This document shows, one piece after another, positions 7,972 to 15,496 of a stretch of 38,640 bases of DNA (position 1 is its first letter; every line of letters starts with the position of its first letter). The notes below the pieces were generated by a model. The model did not search any database. It had not been told where the DNA came from and was given only the letters and a program-made list of their open reading frames with translations. The stretch comes from Methylibium sp. (GTDB lineage Bacteria > Pseudomonadota > Gammaproteobacteria > Burkholderiales > Burkholderiaceae_C). Location of the stretch: assembly GCF_013817345.1 (NCBI RefSeq), contig NZ_JACDCW010000031.1, forward strand, positions 1 through 38,640, written 5' to 3'. The translations under genes were made by a program, and so were the position numbers.

Positions 7972-8030
7972 GCCGCCGGGCCGTTCCCAAGGCGAATACC
8001 GCGGCGCGCAGCGCGGAGGTTGCCTTATGA
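7968..8030 (+). CDS. 20-codon mini-ORF coupled to the kinase (first of two)
   Basis: The ATG lies inside the kinase stop (ATGA 7968-7971) and the TGA lies inside the start of the next mini-ORF (ATGA 8027-8030). The peptide runs MSRRAVPKAN then TAARSAEVAL. It is basic at its N-terminus and shares P-[KR]-A-N-[ST] and a following R-S-A with the second mini-ORF. There is no signal peptide or membrane segment. It may serve mainly to deliver ribosomes to the downstream gene. Expression is not provable from sequence, but two ATGA junctions in a row are unlikely to be accidental. Confidence 0.5.
   Translation: MSRRAVPKANTAARSAEVAL
7999..8020 (+). promoter_or_regulatory. Hairpin overlapping the Shine-Dalgarno of the second mini-ORF
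   Basis: CCGCG (7999-8003) can pair with CGCGG (8012-8016), the latter running into the GGAGGT Shine-Dalgarno (8015-8020) before ATG 8027. This gives a short GC stem that a ribosome translating the first mini-ORF would melt. Confidence 0.35.
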
Positions 8031-8101
8031 GTTTGCAGGTTTTGCCGAGGGCGAATTCCCGCTCGGCGGGACGGCGCGCAGCGCCGAGGGGGCACCAATG
8101 A
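8027..8101 (+). CDS. 24-codon mini-ORF coupled to the KaiC-like gene (second of two)
   Basis: It starts in ATGA 8027-8030, ends in ATGA 8098-8101, and is preceded by GGAGGT at 8015-8020 at good spacing. The peptide begins MSLQVLPRANSRSAG and continues RRAAPRGHQ. It is strongly basic, with five or more Arg and no acidic residues. Its 3' part holds the hairpin and Shine-Dalgarno of the ATPase gene, so its translation would open that site. It resembles the first mini-ORF. I know no named family for it. Confidence 0.55.
   Translation: MSLQVLPRANSRSAGRRAAPRGHQ
8062..8092 (+). promoter_or_regulatory. Hairpin sequestering the Shine-Dalgarno of the KaiC-like gene
   Basis: CTCGGCG (8062-8068) pairs perfectly with CGCCGAG (8082-8088). 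An alternative inner stem is GGCGC/GCGCC (8073-8077 with 8081-8085). The right arm runs into the GAGGGGG Shine-Dalgarno (8086-8092) before ATG 8098. The arrangement repeats that of the unit just upstream. It suggests that initiation on the ATPase depends on translation of the mini-ORF. Confidence 0.4.
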
Positions 8102-9606
8102 ACGCTGCCAACAACACGGCTTCGAACCTCGAACGGCTGCCGAGTGGCGTCGATGGGCTCGACACCGTGCTCGGCGGCGGCTTTTTCAAATCGGGCGTGT
8201 ATATCGTGCAAGGCGTGCCGGGCAGCGGCAAGACGGTCTTCGCCAACCAGCTGTGCTACCGGCACGTAGCCGCGGGGGGCCGGGCGGTGTATGTGACGCT
8301 GCTGGCGGAATCGCATTCGCGCATGCTCCAGCACATCCGGCCCTTCACCTTCTTCGACGAGTCGGTGCTCGCCGACCGCCTTTCGTACATCAGCGCCTTC
8401 AACAACCTCGAGGCCGACGGCCTCAAGGGCCTGATGGATGTGCTGCGCCGCGAGATGCGGGCGCGCAACGTCAGCGTGCTGGTGCTCGATGGCCTGGTGG
8501 CCGCGGCGGAGGCGGCTCACACCGACAGCGAGCTCAAGAAATTCATCCACGAGATGCAGACCAGCGCGGTCTTTCACGGCTGCACCGTGTTCCTGCTCAC
8601 CAGCGGCGGGAGCCCGCTGCGCGTGAATGCCGAGCACACCATGGTCGACGGCCTGCTTGAACTGGAAGAACGCCTGTTCGACGCGCGCTCCGAGCGTTTC
8701 CTGCAGGTGCGCAAGTTCCGCGGGGCCAGCTCGCTGCGCGGCAAGCATTCCTTCCGCATCACCGACGACGGCCTGCGCGTGTTCCCCCGCATCGAAGCGC
8801 TGTTCACTGCACCGCCCGCCAGTGCCGCCGCCGGCGCGGCCCTGTCCACCGGCGTGGCATCGCTCGATGCGCTGATCGGCTGCGGCGGCCTGCCGGTGGC
8901 CAGCGCCACGGTCGTGATCGGCTCGACCGGCACAGGCAAGACGACGTTAGGGGTGCAGTTCCTCTCGCGCTCCAGTGCCGACGAGCCCGGACTCTTGATG
9001 GGTTTCTTCGAGTCGCCGGCGCGCGTGCGGGCCAAGGCCCAAGCGCTGGGTTGCGACATCGAGGCGCTGGAGAGCAGCGGCGCGCTCGAGCTCCTGTGGC
9101 ACTCGCAGGGCGAACACGTCCTCGACGAGCTGGGCCACCGGCTGCTCGACGAAGTCGACCGCCGGCGCGTGCGGCGGTTGGTGATCGATGGTCTCTCGGG
9201 TTTCTTCGAGGCGGCAACCCATCCCGAGCGCAGCAACCGTTTCTTCTCCTGCCTGGTCAACGAACTGCGCCGGCGCGGCGTCACGGTGCTCATGACCCTG
9301 GAAACGCGCGACGTGGTGGGCAGCACGGTCAGTGCGCCTTACGGGGTCTCGGGCTTCGTGGACAACCTGATCTTCATCCGCTTCGCCGAAGTGCGAGGCC
9401 GGGTCACCCGGCTGATGAGCATCACGAAGATGCGCGACAGCGACTTCAGTGTCGGCGTGCATGCGATGCAGATCGGCGATGCAGGCATGAAGATTGCCGG
9501 AATTCACGCTTCGAGCGGTGACGTCATTCCGTCCGCGGAGCCCGTCGAGCAGCCTGGAATCCCCTTCGTGCCCTCGTCTTCCCGCGGCAATACAGACCCG
9601 GCATAG
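8098..9606 (+). CDS. KaiC-like two-domain RecA-family ATPase
   Basis: This 502-residue protein has two tandem RecA/KaiC domains. The first has Walker A GVPGSGKT (39-46) and Walker B VLVLDGLVA. The second has Walker A GSTGTGKT (275-282) and Walker B RLVIDGLSGF. The opening LERLPSGVDGLDTVLGGG is the standard KaiC/RadA-like entry. ATG 8098 is chosen because it has the GAGGGGG Shine-Dalgarno and directly precedes the domain; the in-frame TTG at 8020 reads through the mini-ORF region. The protein lacks the full cyanobacterial clock context (no KaiA or KaiB). It sits between a histidine kinase and a receiver, an arrangement typical of KaiC-like signalling ATPases outside cyanobacteria. Output unknown. 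Confidence 0.9.
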   Translation: MNAANNTASNLERLPSGVDGLDTVLGGGFFKSGVYIVQGVPGSGKTVFANQLCYRHVAAGGRAVYVTLLAESHSRMLQHIRPFTFFDESVLADRLSYISAFNNLEADGLKGLMDVLRREMRARNVSVLVLDGLVAAAEAAHTDSELKKFIHEMQTSAVFHGCTVFLLTSGGSPLRVNAEHTMVDGLLELEERLFDARSERFLQVRKFRGASSLRGKHSFRITDDGLRVFPRIEALFTAPPASAAAGAALSTGVASLDALIGCGGLPVASATVVIGSTGTGKTTLGVQFLSRSSADEPGLLMGFFESPARVRAKAQALGCDIEALESSGALELLWHSQGEHVLDELGHRLLDEVDRRRVRRLVIDGLSGFFEAATHPERSNRFFSCLVNELRRRGVTVLMTLETRDVVGSTVSAPYGVSGFVDNLIFIRFAEVRGRVTRLMSITKMRDSDFSVGVHAMQIGDAGMKIAGIHASSGDVIPSAEPVEQPGIPFVPSSSRGNTDPA

Positions 9607-9613
9607 GTAGCCT

Positions 9614-9970
9614 GTGAAGACCATCCTGGTCGTCGATGACGAACTCGCCAACGCGGAGGTTCTGAGCCTGATCCTCGAGGACGAGGGTTACCGCGTGTTC
9701 TGTGCTGCAAATGGCCGTCAGGGCCTGCAGCGCATCGCCGAGGTTCGCCCCGACCTGGTGGTGCTCGACTTCATGATGCCCCTCATGAACGGCGCCGAAA
9801 TGGGCACGGCGCTGCGCGGTGACCCGCAGACCCAGCACATCAAGATCCTGATGAACAGCAGCCTGACCGAAGACGCCGTGCGCTCACGTTTCGATCAATA
9901 CGACAGCTTCCTGCGCAAGCCTTACAACATCGACGTGGCGCTGAAGGTGATCGCCTCGCTGCTGGGTTGA
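9614..9970 (+). CDS. Single-domain response regulator
   Basis: This 118-residue CheY-like receiver has no output domain. The acidic pocket is D8/D9 (VVDDE), the phosphoacceptor D52 is in VVLDFMMP, the switch Ser is at S82 in ILMNSS, and the conserved Lys is K102 in RKPY. The start is GTG 9614, seven bases after the KaiC-like stop, with a weak AGGTAG site. It is probably the phosphorylation partner of the kinase at 7189-7971 and may act by binding a protein, perhaps the KaiC-like ATPase. A copy of an intergenic repeat begins two bases after its stop. Confidence 0.92.
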   Translation: MKTILVVDDELANAEVLSLILEDEGYRVFCAANGRQGLQRIAEVRPDLVVLDFMMPLMNGAEMGTALRGDPQTQHIKILMNSSLTEDAVRSRFDQYDSFLRKPYNIDVALKVIASLLG

Positions 9971-9972
9971 GG

Positions 9973-10034
9973 CCTCGCCTGCGCGGTTGGGTGCGGCAGT
10001 CGTTGCGGTAGCCGAGGCACACCCGCGAGCTGAA
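9973..10034 (+). repeat. Dispersed intergenic repeat, copy A
   Basis: It begins two bases after the response-regulator stop. The core GCGGCAGTCGTTGCGGTAGC followed by CGAGGCACACCCGCGAGC matches two other intergenic segments in this window (23173-23231, plus strand; 13498-13550, minus strand). CCTCGC near the left end and GCCGAGG further right are partly complementary, so a stem is possible. Looks like a REP-type element. Confidence 0.6.
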
Positions 10035-10052
10035 ACGCGGCCGTGCATCCGC

Positions 10053-11330
10053 CTACAGTTGCGACCCCAGCAAAGATGCCATTTGTTCCATCAGCTTTTC
10101 CTGCCACGGCCGCTGCTGCCAAGCTTCGAGCGTGACGGGCCGGGTGCGCCGCAAGTCCTGCTCGAAGATCTCGATCTGCCGCGCGGCGAAGCCGGCATGC
10201 AGTACGTTCAGGTTGGCCTCGTCGTTCAGACTGAGCGAGCGGTTGTCGAAGTTGGTCGAGCCCACGGAGACGAGCAGCGCGTCCACCACGAGCACCTTGC
10301 AGTGGAACATGGTGTCCTGGTATTCGCCGATCTGCACGCCCGCCTCGAGCAACTCGCCCCAGCGCGAGCGCGAGGCGCGGCGCACGATCTCGGCGTCGAT
10401 CTCCTTGCCCGGCAGGATGATCTGCACCTTCACGCCGCGCCGCGCCGCCGCGGCGAGCGCGCGGATCGCCAGATCGTCGGGCACGAAGTAGGAAGCCGAC
10501 AGATGGATGTTGCGCTTGGCCGCCGTGATCGCCATCAAGTACATCAGCCGCATGCTTTCGCTGCCGCCGGTCGGCGAACTGCTGAACATCTGTGCGGGCT
10601 GATCGCCGCGCGGCTGCAGCGCCGGAAAGTAGAGCTCGCCATGCAGGACGTTGCCGGTCGATTTGATCCAGTTGTCCATGAACACGGCCTGGATCTGCGC
10701 GACTACCGGGCCTTCGATGCGGAAATGCGTGTCGCGCCAGTGCTCGCCGTCCTGCGCGTTCCCGCGCCACTGGTCCGCAATGCCGACGCCACCGGTAAAA
10801 GCGACCGTGCCGTCGACAACCAGCAGCTTGCGGTGCGTCCGGTTGTTGAGACGGCCGAAGTTGCTCCAGTGCGGCTCGTGGTAGCGCTCGACCTCCACGC
10901 CGGCACGCTCGAGTTCGTCGATGAAGCCGTCTTCCATCTTGACGCTGCCGATCCAGTCGAGCAGCACGTGCACTTTCACGCCGGCGCGGGCTCGCTCGGT
11001 CAGCGCTTCGGCAAACTCGCGACCGATCGTGCCGGACCAGTAGATGTAGGTCTCGAACGTGACGCTGTGGCGTGCGGCGCGGATCGCCTCCAGCATGGCC
11101 GGGAAGATCTCGTCGCCGTTGACCAGCACCTGCGTTCGGTTGCCCTCCACGAACGGCGGGCCGAGCAGCGCGTCCATGGAGCGGCGGAACTGCGGCGAGT
11201 CGGTGGCGTAGAGGCGCTCGAGCTTTTCATCGATGTGCTTTTCACCGGCACTCAGGTTGAGCGCTAGGAAGACCACGACCAGCGTCGCGATCACACTCGA
11301 CAGGATGATCCACACGGTTCGTCTTTTCAT
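10053..11330 (-). CDS. Cardiolipin synthase (phospholipase D family, ClsB-like)
   Basis: This 425-residue phospholipase D superfamily enzyme has one N-terminal membrane helix (WIILSSVIATLVVVFLAL) and two HKD motifs: THRKLLVVDG (H166, K168, D173) and FHCKVLVVD (H343, K345, D350). Each is followed by the usual G-[GS] and N-x-D/N segments (GGVGIAD, GSTNFDNRS). Proteins of this layout make cardiolipin from phosphatidylglycerol and/or phosphatidylethanolamine at the inner membrane. The start at 11330 puts the membrane helix at the N-terminus; an in-frame ATG at 11375 would add 15 residues. It converges on the response-regulator gene and is divergent from htpG. Confidence 0.9.
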   Translation of the reverse strand: MKRRTVWIILSSVIATLVVVFLALNLSAGEKHIDEKLERLYATDSPQFRRSMDALLGPPFVEGNRTQVLVNGDEIFPAMLEAIRAARHSVTFETYIYWSGTIGREFAEALTERARAGVKVHVLLDWIGSVKMEDGFIDELERAGVEVERYHEPHWSNFGRLNNRTHRKLLVVDGTVAFTGGVGIADQWRGNAQDGEHWRDTHFRIEGPVVAQIQAVFMDNWIKSTGNVLHGELYFPALQPRGDQPAQMFSSSPTGGSESMRLMYLMAITAAKRNIHLSASYFVPDDLAIRALAAAARRGVKVQIILPGKEIDAEIVRRASRSRWGELLEAGVQIGEYQDTMFHCKVLVVDALLVSVGSTNFDNRSLSLNDEANLNVLHAGFAARQIEIFEQDLRRTRPVTLEAWQQRPWQEKLMEQMASLLGSQL

Positions 11331-11473
11331 GTTGGCATTCGGGGGCGATGTCACGGCCGCCGTCACGGCCGCCATCGCAGGAGTGGAACACGCATCCTGA
11401 GCGCACCTGTTCGGTTCCGCACCAAGCGGCGGCGGCGCACCGACCGCGCCCGCGCCGGCTGCACATCCGCGGC

Positions 11474-11502
11474 CTTGAAACCGGCGCCTGCGACCGCACA
11501 AT
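11474..11502 (+). promoter_or_regulatory. Candidate promoter of htpG (heat-shock type -35)
   Basis: CTTGAAA (11474-11480) matches the -35 consensus of the heat-shock sigma factor RpoH. The hexamer TTGAAA followed 16 bp later by CACAAT (11497-11502) also makes a fair housekeeping promoter. The RpoH -10 (CCCCAT) is poorly matched. The position, about 70 bp before the htpG ATG, fits the known heat-shock control of this gene. Confidence 0.45.
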
Positions 11503-11571
11503 GCCATTGCGCGGGGGCGGTGCTCGCCCCTTGCCGAACCTCACTCGTCGCTACGCAACCTTGTCGCCGTC

Positions 11572-13452
11572 ATGACCAAGCAGATCCTGTCTTTCCAGGC
11601 CGAGGTGCAGCAGCTGCTGCACCTGGTGACCCACTCCCTGTATTCGAACAAGGAAATTTTCCTTCGCGAGCTGATCTCCAACGCCTCCGACGCTTGCGAC
11701 AAGCTGCGTTTCGAGGCCTTGAACGACGCCGCGCTTTACGAGGACGCGCCCACGCTCGAAGTGCGCGTGAGCTTCGATGCAACCGCCCGCACCATCACCA
11801 TCACCGACAACGGCATCGGCTTGTCCGAAGTCGAGGCCATCGCCAACCTGGGCACTATCGCCAAGAGCGGCACGCGCGAGTTCGTGGGCAAGCTCTCCGG
11901 TGAGCAGGCGCGAGACGCGCAGATGATCGGCCAGTTCGGCGTGGGTTTCTACAGCGGCTACATCGTGGCCGACCGCATCAGCGTCGAGTCGCGCCGAGCT
12001 GGCCTGCCGCCCGAAGAAGGCGTGCGCTGGGCCAGCGCAGGTACCGGCGACTTCGAAGTCGAGACCATCACGCGGGCCGAGCGCGGCACGGCCGTGACCC
12101 TGCACCTGCGCGAAGGCGAGGACGAGTTCCTCACGCACTGGAAGCTCAAGTCCACCATCGGCAAGTACTCGGATCACATCTCGCTGCCGATCCTCATGCG
12201 CAAGCAGGAGTGGGACACCGAAAAGGGCGAATATGTCGTCAAGGACGACTGGGAGACGGTCAACAAGGCCGCAGCGTTGTGGTCGCGTGCCAAGAGCGAC
12301 ATCACCGACGCCGAATACAAGTCTTTCTACGAGCTGATCAGCCATGACAGCACACCGCCGCTGGCCTACACCCACAACCGGGTCGAAGGCCGCAGCGAAT
12401 ACACGCAGCTACTGTTCCTGCCAGCCAAGGCGCCAGTGGACCTTTGGAACCGCGACAAGCGCGGCGGCGTGAAGCTCTACGTCAAGCGCGTCTTCATCAT
12501 GGACGACGCCGAGGCGCTCATGCCGACCTACCTGCGCTTCGTCAAGGGCGTGATCGACTCGGGCGACCTGCCGCTCAATGTCTCGCGCGAACTGCTGCAG
12601 GAAAGCCGCGACGTCAAGGCGATCCGCGAAGGCTCGACCAAGCGCGTGCTCGGCATGATCGAAGACCTGGCGAACAGCGAGGACGCCGGCAAGAAGGAGC
12701 AGTACGCGAACTTCTGGCGCGAGTTCGGCGCCGTGCTCAAGGAGGGCGTCGGCGAAGACCACGCCAACCAGGAGCGCCTAGCCAAGCTGTTGCGCTTTGC
12801 GTCGACGGAAGCCGAAGAGGGCGTGAGCTTTGCTGACTACGTGGCGCGCATGAAGGAAGGCCAGGACGCGGTCTACTACGTCACCGCCGACACGCCCGCC
12901 GCCGCGCGCCACAGCCCGCAGCTCGAGATCTTCCGCAAGAAGGGCATCGAGGTGCTCCTGCTCACCGACCGCGTCGACGAGTGGATGCTGGCCCACCTGT
13001 ACGAGTTCGAGGGCAAGCCGCTGCGCAGCGTCGCCAAGGGCGCCGTCGATCTCGGCGCGCTGCAGGACGAGGCCGAGAAGCAACAGGCCGGCGCGGCGGC
13101 CGAAGTCTTCAAGCCGGTGCTCGAAAAGCTCAAGGAAGCGCTCAAGGACAAGGCCAAGGACGTGCGCGTCACCACCCGCCTGGTCGAGTCGCCGGCCTGT
13201 CTGGTGGTGGAAGAGGGTGACATGAGCGGCCACTTAGCGCGGCTGCTCAAGCAGTCGGGGCAGGACGCGCCGGCGGGCCGCCCCATCCTCGAGATCAACA
13301 CCGAGCATGCGCTGGTCAAGCGCCTGGACGGCAGCGAGCACTTCGACGATCTGGCCCAGGTGCTGTTCGACCAGGCGGTGCTGGCCGAAGGCGGGCACCT
13401 CGACGACCCGGCCGCCTACGTGCGGAGGATCAACAGCCTGTTGGTGAGTTGA
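11572..13452 (+). CDS. htpG: Molecular chaperone HtpG (bacterial Hsp90)
   Basis: This 626-residue cytosolic Hsp90 matches the usual bacterial length. The N-terminal GHKL ATPase domain shows [33 protein letters not shown] and GQFGVGFYS. The middle domain includes [11 protein letters not shown] and [11 protein letters not shown] with the catalytic-loop Arg. The C-terminal dimerisation domain ends near the stop. It folds and protects client proteins using ATP. The ATG at 11572 is the only start giving the conserved [17 protein letters not shown]-terminus. A heat-shock-like -35 lies upstream. It stands alone, with cls divergent and an srkA-like gene converging. Confidence 0.98.
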   Translation: MTKQILSFQAEVQQLLHLVTHSLYSNKEIFLRELISNASDACDKLRFEALNDAALYEDAPTLEVRVSFDATARTITITDNGIGLSEVEAIANLGTIAKSGTREFVGKLSGEQARDAQMIGQFGVGFYSGYIVADRISVESRRAGLPPEEGVRWASAGTGDFEVETITRAERGTAVTLHLREGEDEFLTHWKLKSTIGKYSDHISLPILMRKQEWDTEKGEYVVKDDWETVNKAAALWSRAKSDITDAEYKSFYELISHDSTPPLAYTHNRVEGRSEYTQLLFLPAKAPVDLWNRDKRGGVKLYVKRVFIMDDAEALMPTYLRFVKGVIDSGDLPLNVSRELLQESRDVKAIREGSTKRVLGMIEDLANSEDAGKKEQYANFWREFGAVLKEGVGEDHANQERLAKLLRFASTEAEEGVSFADYVARMKEGQDAVYYVTADTPAAARHSPQLEIFRKKGIEVLLLTDRVDEWMLAHLYEFEGKPLRSVAKGAVDLGALQDEAEKQQAGAAAEVFKPVLEKLKEALKDKAKDVRVTTRLVESPACLVVEEGDMSGHLARLLKQSGQDAPAGRPILEINTEHALVKRLDGSEHFDDLAQVLFDQAVLAEGGHLDDPAAYVRRINSLLVS

Positions 13453-13497
13453 CGAGCAGCGCGGCTCCGGAGCGGACGCGTGCGCTGCAGGGCCATG

Positions 13498-13550
13498 CTT
13501 CGGCTCGCGTGTGCCTTGGCTAGTGCAAACGGCTGCCGCGTCCGGCCGCG
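13498..13550 (-). repeat. Dispersed intergenic repeat, copy C
   Basis: On the minus strand it begins about six bases after the stop of the kinase at 13556-14566. The reverse complement reads GCGGCAGCCGTTTGC, then ACTAGCCAAGGCACACGCGA, in line with copy A (one extra T, and A for G in the AAGGCAC step). Like the other copies it lies directly downstream of a coding sequence in the same orientation. Confidence 0.55.
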
Positions 13551-13555
13551 TAACG

Positions 13556-14566
13556 TCAGGCCATGGCCTCGACCTGCTCGCGCAACTGCGCGATCTGCTG
13601 CGACCAGTAGTTGTCGGTGCCGAACCAGGAAAACGCGGCGGGAAAAGCCGGATCGTCCCAGCGCTGCGCCAGCCAGGCGCTGTGGTGCAGCATGCGCAAC
13701 GTGCGCAGCGGCTCGATGAGTGCGATTTCGCGGCGATCGAAGCGGCAGAAAGTTTCGTAGCCTTCGAGCAGGCTCGCCAGCGCGGCGCCGGAAGCGCGTG
13801 CGTCGCCGGGCAGCAGCATCCACAGGTCCTGGATGGCTGGCCCCATCGCCGCATCGTCGAGGTCCACGAAATGCGGCCCCTCGGGCGTCCACAGCAGGTT
13901 GCCCGGGTGGCAGTCGCCATGCAGCCGCAGCATGTGCAGGCCGTCCACGTCGCGCAAGCGCCGCTCGGCGATCTGCAGGGCTCGCTGCGACACGTCGGCC
14001 CAGGCCGCTCGCTCGCCGGGGCTGACCGTGCCCTGCTCGAGCAGCCACTCGCGCGGCGCCCAGCCGAGGGTGGCCGCATCGATAGTGCGCCGGTGCGTGA
14101 AGGGGCACTGGCTGCCGACCGTGTGCAGGCGGCCGATGAAGCGGCCGATCCATTCGAGCGTCTCGGGGTCGTCGAGCTCGGGCGCCCGTCCGGCGCGCCG
14201 TGGCGACACCGCGAAGCGCGTGCGGCCGAGCACGGCCAGCGTGGCCGGGGTGCCGAGACAACGCAAGCTCTGGGCCGGTGATTCGGCCTGCAGCACCAGC
14301 GGCGCCACGGCCGGAACCTCGGCGGCGGCCAGTTCAAGCGCGAAGCTGTGCTCCTCGAGGATTTGCGCATCGCTCCACCGGCCCGGCCTGTAGAACTTGG
14401 CCACCACGAATCCGCCGTCCTCCAGGCCGACCTGGAACACGCGGTTCTCGTACGAGTTGAGCTGCAGCAGCCGGCCATCGCCGTGCAGGCCGGTCAGCGC
14501 CAGGGCATCGAGAACCGCATGCGGTGTGAGGTCGGTGAAGGGCTGGCTCGATGCGGCGTCTGTCAT
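13556..14566 (-). CDS. srkA: SrkA/YihE-family stress-response kinase
   Basis: This 336-residue protein of the aminoglycoside-phosphotransferase/choline-kinase fold is of the SrkA (YihE, RdoA) type. The start FTDLTPHAVLDAL and the segment LNSYENRVFQVG, then VVAKFYRPGRWS (ATP-site Lys), are characteristic. The catalytic loop is LRLHGDCHPGNLLW and the metal-binding Asp lies in HFVDLDDAAMGP. The length fits E. coli SrkA (328 residues). That enzyme is a Ser/Thr kinase linked to survival under oxidative and envelope stress; the target here is unknown. It converges with htpG across a short gap that holds an intergenic repeat. Confidence 0.92.
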   Translation of the reverse strand: MTDAASSQPFTDLTPHAVLDALALTGLHGDGRLLQLNSYENRVFQVGLEDGGFVVAKFYRPGRWSDAQILEEHSFALELAAAEVPAVAPLVLQAESPAQSLRCLGTPATLAVLGRTRFAVSPRRAGRAPELDDPETLEWIGRFIGRLHTVGSQCPFTHRRTIDAATLGWAPREWLLEQGTVSPGERAAWADVSQRALQIAERRLRDVDGLHMLRLHGDCHPGNLLWTPEGPHFVDLDDAAMGPAIQDLWMLLPGDARASGAALASLLEGYETFCRFDRREIALIEPLRTLRMLHHSAWLAQRWDDPAFPAAFSWFGTDNYWSQQIAQLREQVEAMA

Positions 14567-14647
14567 GCCGCGATGCTCTCACGCGCCTGCTCGGCGACCG
14601 CTGCGCGCAGGCGCGCCGGGCGCAGTAAAGACCTGAAGAGCGCGGTC

Positions 14648-15376
14648 CTACAGGGAGCGAGTCTGCGTACTGCTCGGTCGGCTGGAGGCGCTTGAATCGC
14701 GGCCAGAAGGCGACAGATCGGCCGCCGCGGCATCGAATCGGCTGTCAGGCGCGAAAAACGAATCCTGCGGGAACCCTGAATCGGCCCAGCGCGTGCTGCG
14801 CTCCGCCCGGCGCGAGCGCACGGTGTCGGAGAGCGTGCTGCTGGCCTCCCGAAAGTTCGGCGCGGGCGTCAGGGGGATGGGACGCGACAGCGCGCCTTGC
14901 TGAGGCAAAAGCAGCAGCAGCTCGCTCACCGGCGGCAGGTTCTCCGCCAGGCAGGAAAGGTAGCGGATGCGGCAGGCTTCCATCACCGCCTGCTTGATCG
15001 CGGCGACGCGCCGCGAGCGGGAACGTCCGTTTTCGATGTCGACCACCGCAAGCACGCGGCCGTTCGCACTGCACACCGCGAAGCTCACATGCAGCGGACC
15101 GAGCAGCTCGTACCAGTAGCGCAGGCGCTCCGGATCGCGGGGGTGGCACAGACGCACCAAGGGCAACTTGGCCAGCACGATGCACTGCGGCATGGCTTCG
15201 CGCAGCACACGCAAAGTGCGTCGTTCGCCGCTGTTGAGGACCGGGCGTGCCATCAGGGCCCATTCCTTCGGCAGCGGGCTGTGCCGGTCGCGGCGGCTCG
15301 ACCACCGTCCCAGGGCAAACGCGGCGAAGCTCGCCACGCCGACGAGCAGCAGGATGAAGCCGTCGAAACCCGTCAT
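14648..15376 (-). CDS. DUF2726 domain protein with membrane anchor
   Basis: From ATG 15376 the protein has 242 residues. An N-terminal membrane helix (GFDGFILLLVGVASFAAFAL) is followed by a basic stretch. Then comes a DUF2726-like domain, recognisable as LNSGERRTLRVLREAM, VLAKLPLVRL, VSFAVCSANGRVLAVVDIEN and an RRVAAIKQAVMEACRI helix. DUF2726 resembles restriction-endonuclease-type folds, but no nuclease activity is claimed here. The C-terminal 80 residues are Ser/Arg-rich and probably disordered. ATG 15376 is preferred over the frame's earlier ATG at 15421 because the membrane helix follows it. Function unknown. Confidence 0.75.
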   Translation of the reverse strand: MTGFDGFILLLVGVASFAAFALGRWSSRRDRHSPLPKEWALMARPVLNSGERRTLRVLREAMPQCIVLAKLPLVRLCHPRDPERLRYWYELLGPLHVSFAVCSANGRVLAVVDIENGRSRSRRVAAIKQAVMEACRIRYLSCLAENLPPVSELLLLLPQQGALSRPIPLTPAPNFREASSTLSDTVRSRRAERSTRWADSGFPQDSFFAPDSRFDAAAADLSPSGRDSSASSRPSSTQTRSL

Positions 15377-15496
15377 GAATGAAGCCCGCCGTGGTCCACA
15401 CCGGCGCAACGAGCGCCGCAAATGCGAGAGGCATGCTAGCCACAGGCCGGCGCATCAGCACCCCCTCAATAGGGGCCGGCTATGCGCGGTGTGCGC

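Noticed and set aside
8020-8097. TTG 8020 as start of the KaiC-like ATPase
   Set aside because: The extra 26 residues come from the repeated mini-ORF region, and ATG 8098 has the better Shine-Dalgarno and begins next to the conserved domain.
13456-13488. GCAGCGC / GCGCTGC stem as the htpG terminator
   Set aside because: The loop is long and no T run follows, so the call is not supported.
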